From an uncultured Pelagibacteraceae bacterium (lineage in GTDB: Bacteria > Pseudomonadota > Alphaproteobacteria > Pelagibacterales > Pelagibacteraceae): a DNA stretch of 52,050 bases. The notes under the pieces are model-generated. The model searched no databases and was not told the origin of the DNA. It saw only the letters and a list, made by a program, of their open reading frames with translations. The stretch lies in the NCBI GenBank assembly GCA_902569055.1, contig CACFSU010000007.1, forward strand, positions 1 through 52,050. The letters are read 5' to 3'. This document shows, piece after piece, positions 17,656 through 27,700 of the stretch. A program made the translations under genes and the position numbers. Each line of letters opens with the position of its first letter. Positions within the stretch are counted from its first letter, which is position 1.

Positions 17656-18441
17656 ATGATAAAGAAATTTACAATAATTTTAATTACAACCCTTGCGCTA
17701 ACTCTTAATGTTCATGCTGGATCGGATGGAGAGCTCTTATTAAAAAAAAATAAACCATCAGAAGTTAAAGATTGTTTTGAGAGTGTGAACAGGGCAACAT
17801 TTGCATTTAATCAAGCTTTAGACGGTATTATAATTAAACCAGTGTCTAGTGTTTATAAAAAATTACCATCGCCAATAAAAAGTGGAGTTAGCAATTCACT
17901 TGATAACCTATCCAACCTAGTAACTATTCCAAACAATCTATTACAAGGTAATTTTGCCTTAGCAGGACTTAATTCAGGAAGATTTTTAGTAAATACTACT
18001 ATTGGAATACTTGGTTTGGTAGATGTTGCACAACATATTGGTATGAGCGAGTATAAAAAAGAAGATTATGGACAAACGCTAGCTAAAGCTGGAGTAGGTC
18101 CTGGTTGTTATATAGTCTTGCCGGTTTTAGGACCAAGTACAGCTAGAGATACAGTGGCATCTGCAGCAAACTTTCTTGGTGGAGACGCTTGGTACAATGT
18201 GACAGTTAGAAATGACACTCATTACTTTAGGGATATAGATTACTATAGTTCTAAAATTACAGGAGGAGTTGATTTTAGAGCAAAAAATTACGATTCTATT
18301 GAAAATCTCAAAGACAACTCAATAGACTTTTATGCATCAGTTAAAAGCTTGTATTTACAAGATAGACAACAGAAAATTTTAAATGTTAAAAGAATTGTTG
18401 ATACTCAAAATGATAGTGATTGGGAAGAAATAGAAAACTAA
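17656..18441 (+). CDS. mlaA: MlaA/VacJ family outer-membrane lipid-asymmetry protein
   Basis: Part of the Mla system that moves misplaced phospholipids from the outer membrane back inward. The 261-residue protein has a signal peptide (about 1-21, ending VHA) and the MlaA core: CFESVNRATFAFN, a VNTTIGILGL-like segment, and EDYGQTLAKAGVGPG. Unusually there is no lipobox Cys after the signal; the mature protein would begin GSDGE, so it looks like a secreted rather than lipidated form. A TATAAT at 17638-17643 would start transcription only a few bases before the ATG. Followed directly by mlaC. Confidence 0.93.
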   Translation: MIKKFTIILITTLALTLNVHAGSDGELLLKKNKPSEVKDCFESVNRATFAFNQALDGIIIKPVSSVYKKLPSPIKSGVSNSLDNLSNLVTIPNNLLQGNFALAGLNSGRFLVNTTIGILGLVDVAQHIGMSEYKKEDYGQTLAKAGVGPGCYIVLPVLGPSTARDTVASAANFLGGDAWYNVTVRNDTHYFRDIDYYSSKITGGVDFRAKNYDSIENLKDNSIDFYASVKSLYLQDRQQKILNVKRIVDTQNDSDWEEIEN

Positions 18442-18455
18442 AATCAATAAAAATT

Positions 18456-19046
18456 ATGGTAAAAAAATTATTTATAATAATTTTTATATTTTCGACATCA
18501 TTTACGACTAAAATTTTTGCAATAGAACCTGATATATTCGTTCAATCAACTGTTAACAGAGCCTCAAAACTGCTTTCGGAAAATATAAGTAAAGAGGAAA
18601 AAATAGAACAATTAAAATTAATTGCAAAAGACACTGTAGATATTAAAGGCATAGGCTTTTATACACTTGGATCGTTTAGAAAAAATTTAAATGATAATGA
18701 AAAATACGAATATTCAATATTATTCGAACAGTACTTTTTAAAAAGTTTTTCTAGTAGATTGGCGGAATATACTAATCCTAAGATAGATGTTTTCGCAAAA
18801 GAAGTTCTAAGTAAAAACTATACTATTGTTAATAGTACTTTGGAAGCTACTAAAGAAAGACCTGAAATCAAAATTGACTGGAGAATATATACTAAAGATC
18901 CAGAGAAACCACTAATTAGAGATTTGATAATTGAAGGATTAAGTCTAGCTAGAACTCAAAAAGAAGAGTTTGCTTCTGTTTTAAGTTCAAATAATAATGA
19001 CATTAAGGCTTTATTCAAAGTTTTAAAAGAATTTACAAATAAGTAA
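18456..19046 (+). CDS. mlaC: MlaC/Ttg2D family phospholipid-binding periplasmic protein
   Basis: Periplasmic shuttle that carries phospholipids between MlaA and the inner-membrane MlaFEDB complex. I start it at the ATG at 18456 (MVKKLFIIIF), giving 196 residues with a signal peptide of about 22 residues ending KIFA. The frame is open 12 codons upstream, overlapping mlaA. The ABC-type Ttg2D/MlaC fold is suggested by FYTLGSFRKNL, FEQYFLKSFSSRL and IDWRIY. MlaA next to MlaC is a common alphaproteobacterial pair; mlaDEF are not in the window. Confidence 0.9.
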   Translation: MVKKLFIIIFIFSTSFTTKIFAIEPDIFVQSTVNRASKLLSENISKEEKIEQLKLIAKDTVDIKGIGFYTLGSFRKNLNDNEKYEYSILFEQYFLKSFSSRLAEYTNPKIDVFAKEVLSKNYTIVNSTLEATKERPEIKIDWRIYTKDPEKPLIRDLIIEGLSLARTQKEEFASVLSSNNNDIKALFKVLKEFTNK

Positions 19047-19060
19047 TTTTTTATTTTTTG
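19030..19060 (+). terminator. Weak terminator-like hairpin at the end of mlaC
   Basis: AATTTAC and GTAATTT (19030-19036, 19043-19049) can pair with one mismatch around a 6-base loop, and a T-rich tail TTTATTTTTT follows. The mlaC stop codon lies inside the 3' arm. The stem is short and AT-only except one pair, so this is tentative. Confidence 0.3.
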
Positions 19061-19135
19061 GTGGGCCCGCCAGGACTCGAACCTGGGACCAATACATTAT
19101 GAGTGTACTGCTCTAACCAACTGAGCTACAGGCCC
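19059..19135 (-). tRNA. tRNA with CAU anticodon (probably tRNA-Ile2; alternatively elongator Met)
   Basis: A canonical 77-base tRNA with encoded CCA. Acceptor GGGCCTG pairs with CGGGCCC, D-arm GCTC/GAGC with loop AGTTGGTTA, anticodon CAT at 19101-19099 in loop CTCATAA, and T-loop TTCGAGT on a CCAGG/CCTGG stem. The C4-G69 and C5-G68 pairs match known determinants for TilS, which makes lysidine-34 in tRNA-Ile2, and the variable loop TGGTC resembles E. coli Ile2, so I lean to Ile(AUA). Met cannot be excluded from sequence alone. Confidence 0.93.
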
Positions 19136-19191
19136 AAAGTAATTAGTAATTATATCATTTTTTTGGGCTAATCAATCAAAGATAATTTAAA

Positions 19192-19266
19192 TGGTGGGCC
19201 GTGTTGGTTACGCTCCAACTACCCCTGCAATGTCAATGCAGTACTCTACTATTGAGCTAACGGCCC
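19192..19266 (-). tRNA. tRNA-Val(GAC)-like RNA with non-canonical D- and T-loops
   Basis: A 75-base cloverleaf with encoded CCA. All stems pair: acceptor GGGCCGT/ACGGCCC 7 of 7, anticodon CTGCA/TGCAG 5 of 5, T-stem GTTGG/CCAAC 5 of 5, and D-stem GCTC/GAGT with one G-U. The anticodon is GAC (19234-19232) in loop TTGACAT. The T-loop reads AGCGTAA instead of TTCRANN, and the D-loop reads AATAGTA, losing G15 and G18 while retaining G19. Position 48 is A, so the usual 15-48 pair is also missing. It starts 8 bases after the rpoD stop on the same strand. Either a divergent or non-translational tRNA, or a decaying one. Confidence 0.75.
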
Positions 19267-19274
19267 ATTGAATG

Positions 19275-21092
19275 TTAGCTCTCTAAGAAACTTTTTAATT
19301 GTTTAGATCTGCTAGGGTGTTTTAATTTTCTTAAAGCTTTAGCTTCAATTTGTCTAATTCTTTCTCTAGTTACAGAAAACTGTAACCCAACTTCCTCTAA
19401 AGTATGATCAGTATTCATGCCTACTCCAAACCTCATTCTTAAAACTCTTTCTTCTCTTGGTGTTAACGTAGATAAAATTTTTGTGGTTGCTTCGCCTAAA
19501 TTAGATTTAATTGCTTGTTCTAATGGTGCTAGTGCTTTTGTATCTTCAATAAAATCACCCAGACTGCTATCTTCTTCATCACCTACTGGTTTTTCTAGTG
19601 ATACAGGTTCTTTAGAAATCTTAAGAACTTTTCTAACTTTATCTAATGGCATTCTAAGCTTTTGAGCTAATTCTTCTGGTGTAGCTTCTCTTCCAAACTC
19701 ACTTAATATTAATCTTTGAGTTCTTACAATTTTATTTATTGTTTCAATCATATGAACCGGAATTCTTATTGTTCTAGCTTGGTCTGCTATTGATCTTGTA
19801 ATTGCTTGTCTAATCCACCAAGTAGCATATGTTGAGAATTTGTATCCTCTTCTATATTCAAATTTATCAACTGCTTTCATTAAACCAATATTTCCTTCCT
19901 GAATCAAATCTAAGAATTGAAGACCTCTATTTGTATATTTTTTTGCTATAGAGATTACTAATCTTAAATTAGCCTCTACCATTTCTTTTTTCGCAATTCT
20001 AGATTCTTTCTCACCTTTTTGAACTCTACTGACTAATTTTTTAAAATCTGTGACAGATATTCCAAGTTTATTACTCATTTCAATGAGTCTTTCTCTTATA
20101 TCCTTAAATTTATCTTTATTTTTAGCAAAAAATTCTTTCCAAACTAAATTAGTATCTAAGAACTTTTTCAAGTTTGGATTAATTTCATTACCTAAATAAA
20201 ACTTAACAAATTCACTTCTTGAAATTTTATTATTCATTGCAAGTCTTAGCAGATTTCCCTCTAAAGAAATAATTTTTTTATTTTCAGTGTAATGTTTTTG
20301 AACAAGCTCTTCTAAAACTGATGGGGATAATTGAAGAGATTTAATATTTTTTAAAATATCATTAACAATTCTTTCATATCCTTTTTCTTTTGCCAGAGAA
20401 AAGTTTCGAGAATTTAAAACACAATCAAGTTTTTCATTTTGGTATTTAATAAGTTTATTGTATTCTTTAGTTAAAGTATAAACAGTTTTTAATACTTTAG
20501 GTTTAATTTCACTTTCCATTGCGGCAAGTGTAGGATTAAAATCATCGTCATCCTCATTAGAATTTTCCTCTGCTTCACCAGAATTTTTTTGTTTAGCACT
20601 TGGTCCTGTTGACTCGTCTTCCATGTAGTTAGTATCTATATCAATAATTTCTCTAACTAAAATTTCATCTTTTTGTAATTTTTCATTCCACTCAAAGAAC
20701 TGTTGAGCAGTAATAGGACTTTGAGATAATGCAATAAGCATTACATCTTTGCCTGCTTCTATTCTTTTTGCAATTGCAATCTCACCTTCTCTTGAAAGAA
20801 GTTCAACTCCACCCATTTCTCTAAGATACATTCGAATAGGATCATCACTTTTCTCAATCGTTTTACCTTCTTCTTTAAAGCTTGCTTCTTTTTTTCTTAA
20901 AACTTTATAATCTGATTTTTTTTCTACTAAAATTACATGCTCATCCAAAATATGAATAAAGGCTTGAGCTAAATTTTCATCAGATAAATTTCTTTTTCCA
21001 AGAGATTTGCTTAATTCTTCATAAGTTATAAAACCTCTGTGGGTTCCTCGACCCATTAATCTAGCAAATGATTTTGTTATAATTCTTTCCAC
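19275..21092 (-). CDS. rpoD: RNA polymerase primary sigma factor (sigma-70)
   Basis: A 605-residue housekeeping sigma factor. Region 1.1 is at the N-terminus ([11 protein letters not shown]), region 1.2 near 82-115 ([12 protein letters not shown]), then an acidic non-conserved insert, region 2 ([26 protein letters not shown] and the -10-reading [15 protein letters not shown]), region 3 (IRIPVHM) and region 4 with [15 protein letters not shown] and the -35-reading [17 protein letters not shown]. It follows dnaG after a 67-base gap, in the yqeY-dnaG-rpoD order, and is followed at 8 bases by the tRNA-like RNA, which may be co-transcribed. Confidence 0.98.
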   Translation of the reverse strand: MERIITKSFARLMGRGTHRGFITYEELSKSLGKRNLSDENLAQAFIHILDEHVILVEKKSDYKVLRKKEASFKEEGKTIEKSDDPIRMYLREMGGVELLSREGEIAIAKRIEAGKDVMLIALSQSPITAQQFFEWNEKLQKDEILVREIIDIDTNYMEDESTGPSAKQKNSGEAEENSNEDDDDFNPTLAAMESEIKPKVLKTVYTLTKEYNKLIKYQNEKLDCVLNSRNFSLAKEKGYERIVNDILKNIKSLQLSPSVLEELVQKHYTENKKIISLEGNLLRLAMNNKISRSEFVKFYLGNEINPNLKKFLDTNLVWKEFFAKNKDKFKDIRERLIEMSNKLGISVTDFKKLVSRVQKGEKESRIAKKEMVEANLRLVISIAKKYTNRGLQFLDLIQEGNIGLMKAVDKFEYRRGYKFSTYATWWIRQAITRSIADQARTIRIPVHMIETINKIVRTQRLILSEFGREATPEELAQKLRMPLDKVRKVLKISKEPVSLEKPVGDEEDSSLGDFIEDTKALAPLEQAIKSNLGEATTKILSTLTPREERVLRMRFGVGMNTDHTLEEVGLQFSVTRERIRQIEAKALRKLKHPSRSKQLKSFLES

Positions 21093-21159
21093 GACAAATA
21101 AAGTTTGGAAGTCTTATATAATGCTAAATATATAAAAATCCATTATTAATTTAGACTGT

Positions 21160-22935
21160 TTAATTGAGATTCTGCTTTCTTTTTAACTCTTTTAATTCAT
21201 TAAATGTTGTCTCACTCATATCTACAGAGAATTTCGATTCTAATTCTTGAATTCTAAACTCAAGATCATAATTCGTCAGATCTCTTGAAATATCCTCTAA
21301 TAACTCAATAGTTTTTTGATCATCATCAACTTGATTTTTAAGAATATGTTTGATGGGTGCAAATTTGTTTATTTTTTCTAACAATTGATTATCTAGCTTT
21401 AAATTTTTAATTGTAATTTGCTCTCCAGATTTCAGCTTTTCAATTATTAATTCAAATATTTTTTTATTAACTTCTGTAAATAACTTAATATTTTCAATTA
21501 AATGAATATTTGCTCGTAACAAATTTAAATTATTCATTACTAAATATAATAAAGAAAACTCTTTAAGCTCTACACCGGTTAGAGATTGACTATCATTAAA
21601 ATGTTTTTTGGTTATATCTAGTGATTTAGTTCTTTTAACAAAAAATTTTTTCTTATTTTGATTAGAATGTGGTGTTAATTCTGCAATTTTTTCTAAGAAA
21701 TATTCTAATACATATTTTTTTATAAAATCGTCTTTAATTGTATCGGCAATACTTCTTAATTTTTTTTCAAAAATTGCTAAGGAAGAAGGGTTATTTTCTG
21801 TTTGTTTTTTATAATGACTAAAAATAAATTGATGAATAGATAACTTACTTTGTTTTGTAAAATCAATGAAATTAGCTTTACCATTTTTATTTACATAGCT
21901 GTCTGGATCTTCTTTGTCTGGTAAAAATAAAAATGAAATTTGTTTTTCAGGTTTTAATTCTTTAATAGAATTCTCTGCTGCTCTTAATGCTGCTTTATAA
22001 CCACTTTCATCACCATCAAAACAAATAATAATATCTTCAAAAAATTGGTTGAGAGTTAAAATTTGTTTATCTGTCAAAGAAGTTCCAAGATTTGCAACTG
22101 CATTGTTGACTCCATTTTTACTTAAACCGACTACATCCATGTAACCCTCAACTAAATAAATATGATCTATTTTATTAGAAAGTTTTCGAGCTATATCTAG
22201 ATTATATAAATTGGATCCTTTTTTAAAAAAAATTGTTTCAGGTGAGTTTATATATTTGGCTAAATAGTCTAGATTTTCAATTATTCTTCCACCTAATGCT
22301 ATTGGTTGACCTGAGATGTTATTAATTGGAAAAATTAATCTACCTCTAAATCTTTCAACATATATTTGTTTTTTTTCATCCAAGTAAAACAAACCTGTTT
22401 CGACTAAAGTTTTTTCACTGTAATTATTTTTTAATTTTTCAAAGAAATTTGGATTTTTTTCTATATATCCAATTTTAAATTTTTTAACTTCTTCTTTTGT
22501 TAAAGATCTATTTTTTAAATAATCTCTTGCCACAGAATAAATTTCATTTTTTAATAATTCGTTATGATAAAAATCTACATATTGGCTAAAAATTGATTGG
22601 TACTCTTTCCACTTTTTTTCTCTTTCCTCATCTTGTTTTGAAAACGTATAAGGCTGCATCCCGGCTAATTGAGCTAAATGCTTTACTGCCTCACCGAATT
22701 TAAGATTTTGAATTTTCATGATAAAGTCAAAAATATTTCCATGCTCTGACGTTGCAAAACAATGATAAAATTCTTTTTCGTCATTAACAGTAAATGATGG
22801 TGTTTTTTCGTTTTTAAATGGAGACAAACCAACAAACTCTTTGCCCCTTTTTTTTAAGGCAACATTTTTTGATACAACTGTTGATATTTTTAACCTTGTC
22901 TTAATTTCATCTAGGTATTCTTTTGGATATTTCAT
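21160..22935 (-). CDS. dnaG: DNA primase
   Basis: Synthesises RNA primers at the fork. The 591 residues comprise an N-terminal CHC2-type domain, a TOPRIM catalytic core (VEGYMDVVGL, CFDGDESGYKAA) and a C-terminal helicase-interaction region. In the N-terminal domain three of the four Zn ligands known from E. coli DnaG are replaced: the CPFH block reads SPFK and the CFGC block reads CFAT, leaving a single Cys. I recall similar loss in other Alphaproteobacteria, so it is probably lineage-typical and not decay. The start overlaps the yqeY stop by one base. Confidence 0.97.
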   Translation of the reverse strand: MKYPKEYLDEIKTRLKISTVVSKNVALKKRGKEFVGLSPFKNEKTPSFTVNDEKEFYHCFATSEHGNIFDFIMKIQNLKFGEAVKHLAQLAGMQPYTFSKQDEEREKKWKEYQSIFSQYVDFYHNELLKNEIYSVARDYLKNRSLTKEEVKKFKIGYIEKNPNFFEKLKNNYSEKTLVETGLFYLDEKKQIYVERFRGRLIFPINNISGQPIALGGRIIENLDYLAKYINSPETIFFKKGSNLYNLDIARKLSNKIDHIYLVEGYMDVVGLSKNGVNNAVANLGTSLTDKQILTLNQFFEDIIICFDGDESGYKAALRAAENSIKELKPEKQISFLFLPDKEDPDSYVNKNGKANFIDFTKQSKLSIHQFIFSHYKKQTENNPSSLAIFEKKLRSIADTIKDDFIKKYVLEYFLEKIAELTPHSNQNKKKFFVKRTKSLDITKKHFNDSQSLTGVELKEFSLLYLVMNNLNLLRANIHLIENIKLFTEVNKKIFELIIEKLKSGEQITIKNLKLDNQLLEKINKFAPIKHILKNQVDDDQKTIELLEDISRDLTNYDLEFRIQELESKFSVDMSETTFNELKELKRKQNLN

Positions 22936-23396
22936 TATTTGTTCAATAAGTCTTTAATCATTTGACCTGCTTTAGCAAAATCGATTTCATCTGAATGGGT
23001 TTTTTTTAATTCACCCATTACTTTGCCCATATCTTTAATTGAACTAGCACCCAATTTAGCAATTAGATCAGAGCAAATTTTTTTGGTTTCTTCTTCTCCA
23101 AGTTGTTTGGGAAGAAAACCAGTTAAAATTTCATATTCATTTTGCTCAACTTCTAACAAATCTGTTCGGTTATTTTTTTTATAGATATCAATCGATTCAG
23201 CTCGTTGTTTAACCATTTTTTTTAAAAGTTTCTTAATATCTTCATCATCCGTATCTTTTTTATTAGGTCCTGACCGGTTCGCAATATCTACATCCTTGAT
23301 GGAAGACAGTATTAGCCTATAGGTTGATATTTTGTTTTTATCTTTTGATTTAAGAGCGGTTTTGTACTCGTTTTCGATAGTATCTTTTAAGGACAT
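22935..23396 (-). CDS. yqeY: GatB/YqeY domain protein
   Basis: A 153-residue all-helical YqeY protein, homologous to the tail domain of GatB in the tRNA-dependent amidotransferase. The N-terminal block (YKTALKSKDKNKISTYRLI) and the C-terminal block (ASSIKDMGKVMGELKK) are typical. Its exact function is not established; the family is often found beside dnaG-rpoD, as here, which suggests a link to translation or tRNA quality. It is the first gene of the yqeY-dnaG-rpoD unit and diverges from carA. Confidence 0.93.
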   Translation of the reverse strand: MSLKDTIENEYKTALKSKDKNKISTYRLILSSIKDVDIANRSGPNKKDTDDEDIKKLLKKMVKQRAESIDIYKKNNRTDLLEVEQNEYEILTGFLPKQLGEEETKKICSDLIAKLGASSIKDMGKVMGELKKTHSDEIDFAKAGQMIKDLLNK

Positions 23397-23436
23397 AAAT
23401 TTTTAATCTACTGCAAAGAAATAATTCTTCAAAAGA

Positions 23437-23458
23437 AAAATTGTTTTTTTACAATTTT
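23437..23458. repeat. Perfect inverted repeat between yqeY and carA
   Basis: AAAATTGT (23437-23444) and ACAATTTT (23451-23458) flank a run of six T. The arms have dyad symmetry, as a dimeric regulator site would. On the minus strand the hairpin is followed by TCTTTT. It lies in the 126-base divergent spacer, closer to yqeY. Operator or hairpin cannot be decided from sequence. Confidence 0.5.
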
Positions 23459-23472
23459 ATAATACATCTCTG

Positions 23473-23501
23473 TTGCGATATTAAAGCAATTATTGTATTA
23501 A
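23473..23501 (+). promoter_or_regulatory. Possible carA promoter
   Basis: TTGCGA (23473-23478) and TATTAA (23496-23501) are separated by 17 bases, each matching the sigma-70 consensus at 4 of 6 positions. Transcription would start near 23508, about 15 bases before the TTG start. No pyrimidine-type attenuator was seen in so short a leader. Confidence 0.4.
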
Positions 23502-23522
23502 CCTTTAACTCATGAGTTGTAA

Positions 23523-24716
23523 TTGATCAAAAAAGCAAAAAAAACAAACTCAAAAAATTCACAATTTAACACAGGCGTTTTAGTTCTTGAAAATAAGAAG
23601 GTTTTTAAAGGGATTGGAATTGGCTATCAAGGAGAAGCAACTGGTGAAGTTTGTTTTAATACCTCTTTAACTGGTTACCAAGAAATTATTTCTGATCCTT
23701 CCTATGCGGGACAGATTATTAATTTTACATTCCCACATATTGGAAATGTTGGAACTAACAAAGAGGATATTGAGTCTGACAAAATCTGGACAAGAGGTGT
23801 AATTTTTAATTCTGAAATAACTTCTCCTTCAAATTATAGAGCACTTTTACATTTAGATCAGTGGCTCAAAAAAAATAAAATTGTTGGAATTACAGGACTA
23901 GATACTAGAAGTTTAACAAACTTTATTAGAGATAAAGGGGCACCTAAAGGAACAATTTCTTATTCAAAAAACGGAAAATTTAATGTTAGCAAATTAACAA
24001 ACTCAACCATTAAATGGAGTGGATTAAAAAATCTTGATCTTGCAGAAACTGTAACGACCTCAAAAAACTATATTTGGAAAGGTATTAAAACTTGGAAAAA
24101 AGAATTAGGATATAAAAAAAATACAAAAAATTCTTTTCATGTGGTTGCAATTGATTATGGAATAAAAAAAAATATTTTAAGATACTTTTCAGACTTCAAA
24201 TGTAAAGTAACGGTTGTTTCTTGCAAAACTTCTGCAGAAAAAATATTAGATCTTAAGCCGCATGGAATATTTTTATCCAATGGTCCTGGTGATCCAGCAG
24301 CAACAGGAAAATATGCAATAGAAATACTTAATAAATTAATTAAAAAAAATTTACCTATATTTGGGATTTGTTTAGGTCATCAAATTTTAGCATTAGCTTT
24401 GGGTGGAAAAACAAAAAAAATGAAGTTGGGACATAGAGGTGCAAACCATCCTGTTAAAAATTTAGTCCATGATAAAGTTGAAATCACCAGTCAAAATCAT
24501 GGTTTTGTAGTGGTTGAAGAAACTTTACCAAAAAAAATTGAAGTAACTCATAAATCTCTTTTTGATAATACCATTGAAGGAATAAGACTTAAAAACAGAC
24601 CGATATTTTCAGTACAATATCATCCAGAGTCAAACCCTGGACCACAGGATAGTGTCTACTTGTTCAAAGAATTTATTAACAACATGAAAAAAAATGACAA
24701 AAAGAAGAGATATTAA
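23523..24716 (+). CDS. carA: Carbamoyl-phosphate synthase small subunit
   Basis: Glutaminase subunit that supplies ammonia to CarB for carbamoyl phosphate, feeding pyrimidine and arginine synthesis. The 397 residues have the N-terminal CPSase_sm domain ([21 protein letters not shown]) and a class I glutamine amidotransferase domain with nucleophile C283 in GICLGHQ and the His/Glu pair in QYHPES. The start is a TTG codon at 23523; no in-frame ATG lies nearby, and the short ATG frame just upstream closes quickly. The 3' end overlaps carB by 23 bases. Confidence 0.96.
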   Translation: MIKKAKKTNSKNSQFNTGVLVLENKKVFKGIGIGYQGEATGEVCFNTSLTGYQEIISDPSYAGQIINFTFPHIGNVGTNKEDIESDKIWTRGVIFNSEITSPSNYRALLHLDQWLKKNKIVGITGLDTRSLTNFIRDKGAPKGTISYSKNGKFNVSKLTNSTIKWSGLKNLDLAETVTTSKNYIWKGIKTWKKELGYKKNTKNSFHVVAIDYGIKKNILRYFSDFKCKVTVVSCKTSAEKILDLKPHGIFLSNGPGDPAATGKYAIEILNKLIKKNLPIFGICLGHQILALALGGKTKKMKLGHRGANHPVKNLVHDKVEITSQNHGFVVVEETLPKKIEVTHKSLFDNTIEGIRLKNRPIFSVQYHPESNPGPQDSVYLFKEFINNMKKNDKKKRY

Positions 24717-27700
24717 AAAAATATTAGTTGTAGGAGCTGGACCCATTATCATTGGTCAAGCATGCGAGTTTGATTATTCAGGCACACAAGCTTGTAAGGC
24801 GTTAAAAGATGAAGGTTACAAAGTAATCTTAATTAACTCAAATCCTGCAACTATTATGACTGATCCAGATGTTGCAGATAAAACCTATATAGAACCAATA
24901 ACATTAGAAGTTTTAGAAAAAATCATTAAAAAAGAGAAACCAGAAGCAATCCTGCCAACTATGGGAGGTCAGACTGCACTTAATCTTGCAATGGAAGCTG
25001 AGAAAAAAGGAATTTTAAAAAAATATAAGATTGAACTTATAGGGGCAAACTCTAAAGCAATTGCAAATGCAGAGGATAGGAAGAAATTTAGAAAAAATAT
25101 GATCGATATTGGTTTAGATTTACCTAAATCTGAAATTGTCAACAATATCAACCAAGCATCTAAAATTTTAAAAAAAATTGGTCTTCCTGCAATTATAAGA
25201 CCCGCATTTACACTTGGAGGTCTTGGTGGTGGTATAGCTAAAAATAAAAAAGACTACCTTAAAATAATTAAAAGTGGGCTTCACGAGTCTCCTGTTAGCC
25301 AGGTATTAGTTGAAGAATGTTTAGAGGGCTGGAAAGAATTTGAGATGGAAGTTGTAAGAGATAAAAAAGATAATTGTATCATTATCTGTTCTATTGAAAA
25401 TGTTGATCCTATGGGAATTCATACAGGAGACTCGGTTACCGTAGCACCAGCACTAACTCTTACTGATAAAGAATATCAAGTTATGAGAAATGCTTCCATT
25501 GCATGTTTAAGAAAAATTGGAGTAGAAACTGGTGGATCTAATGTTCAATTTGCAATCAATCCAAAAAATGGTCGAATGGTTGTGATTGAAATGAACCCGA
25601 GGGTTTCTAGATCTTCAGCGCTAGCCTCAAAAGCAACTGGTTTTCCAATTGCAAAAGTTGCAGCAAAACTTGCTGTTGGTTACACACTAGATGAATTAAA
25701 AAATGAAATTACTAAAGTTACTCCTGCATCTTTTGAGCCAAGTATTGATTATGTGGTAACCAAAATTCCAAGATTTACTTTTGAGAAATTTTCAACTTCT
25801 CCAGTAACTTTAGGCACGTCTATGAAATCAGTTGGTGAGGCTATGGCAATTGGAAGAAACTTCAAAGAGTCTCTTCAAAAAGCATTGGTATCTCTTGAAA
25901 CTGGTTTTTCAGGATTAGACAGAATATTTGAACTTAATAAAAAACAAATTGAAAAAAAACTTAAAGAAAATATTCCAAATAAAATCTTACTTGTTGCTGA
26001 AGCAATAAGAAAAAAGATAAATTTAATAAAAATTCATAGTTTATCTAAAATTGATCCATGGTTCTTGGACCAAATAAAAGAAATAATAGATAATGAAATT
26101 AAAATTAAAAACAAAGGATTACCTAAAGATTTTAATAAATTTAACCAAATAAAATCTATTGGCTTTTCGGACAAAAAACTTTCTGAATTAACAAATACAA
26201 CCGAAAATATTGTAAGGCAAAAAAGGACTGCACTTAAAATTTTACCAGTATTTAAAAAAGTTGATACTTGTGCTGCTGAATTTAAATCATTTACTCCTTA
26301 TATGTATTCTACATACCAACGAAATTTCTCTATTAATTCAGAATGTGAAGCAAATCCTTCAAACAAAAAAAAAATTATCATTTTAGGTGGTGGTCCAAAC
26401 AGAATTGGCCAAGGAATAGAGTTTGATTATTGCTGTTGTCAGGCAAGTTTTTCCTTAAAAGAATCAGGTTTTGAAACAATAATGGTTAACTGTAATCCTG
26501 AAACTGTTTCAACAGACTATGACACAAGTGATCGACTTTATTTTGAACCTTTAAAGGAGGAATACGTTTTTAACATTATTAAAAAAGAGCAAGAAAGAGG
26601 AAACTTAATTGGTATTATTGCTCAATTTGGGGGTCAAACTCCAATAAAACTAGCTAAATTTTTACACGATAATAAGCTTCCTATTTTAGGAACTCAATAT
26701 CCATCAATTGATTTAGCAGAGGATAGAGATCGATTTAGAAATCTTCTTAACAGGTTAAAATTAAAACAAGCCGAAAGTGGAATTGCTAAAACATTCAATC
26801 AAGCTATCCGAACTGCTACAAAGATTGGTTTACCTTTGATGGTCAGACCTTCATATGTTTTAGGTGGAAGAGCAATGGAAATTGTTCACGAAAAAAGTCA
26901 GCTCAAAAACTTTGTTAAAGAAGCATTTAAAGCTGCAGAGGAAAACCCTGTGCTAATAGATAAATTTATTGATCATGCAATGGAAGTAGATGTAGATGCT
27001 ATATCTGATGGAAAACAAGTGCATGTCGCAGGAATCATGCAGCATATTGAGGAAGCTGGAATTCATTCTGGAGACTCTGCTTGTAGTTTGCCTCCAGTAT
27101 CAATTAAACCTTTCTTAATTAAAGAAATTGAAAATCAAACTAAAAAATTAGCTTTAGCCTTAAAAGTCAAAGGCTTCATGAATATTCAATTTGCCATCAA
27201 AAAAGATGAAATTTATGTAATCGAAGTAAACCCGAGAGCTAGTAGAACAGTGCCATTTGTTTCAAAAGCAAAAGGTCTTCCTCTTGCTAAAATTGCTTCA
27301 AGAGTAATGTCTGGAGAAAAATTATCTAAATTTAATTTAAAAGATAAATCTAAAGGAATGTATGCAGTTAAAGAAGCTGTATTTCCTTTTAATAAATTTC
27401 CTAATAGTGATTTACTTTTAGGCCCTGAAATGAAATCAACTGGTGAAGTTATGGGGTTTGACAAAAACTTTGGAATGGCTTTTGCTAAAAGTCAAATTGC
27501 TTCTGCAAACTCATTGCCAAAAAAGGGACTCGCATTCATATCTTTAAAAGATTCTCATAAAGATGAAGGAATTGATTTAGCAAAAGAACTTATTAAACTA
27601 AATTTCTCTTTATGTGCAACAAAAGGAACTGCTAAATATATTAGAAAACATGGAATGAAATGTAGAATTATTAATAAAGTAAGTAGTGGGTCTCCTCACA

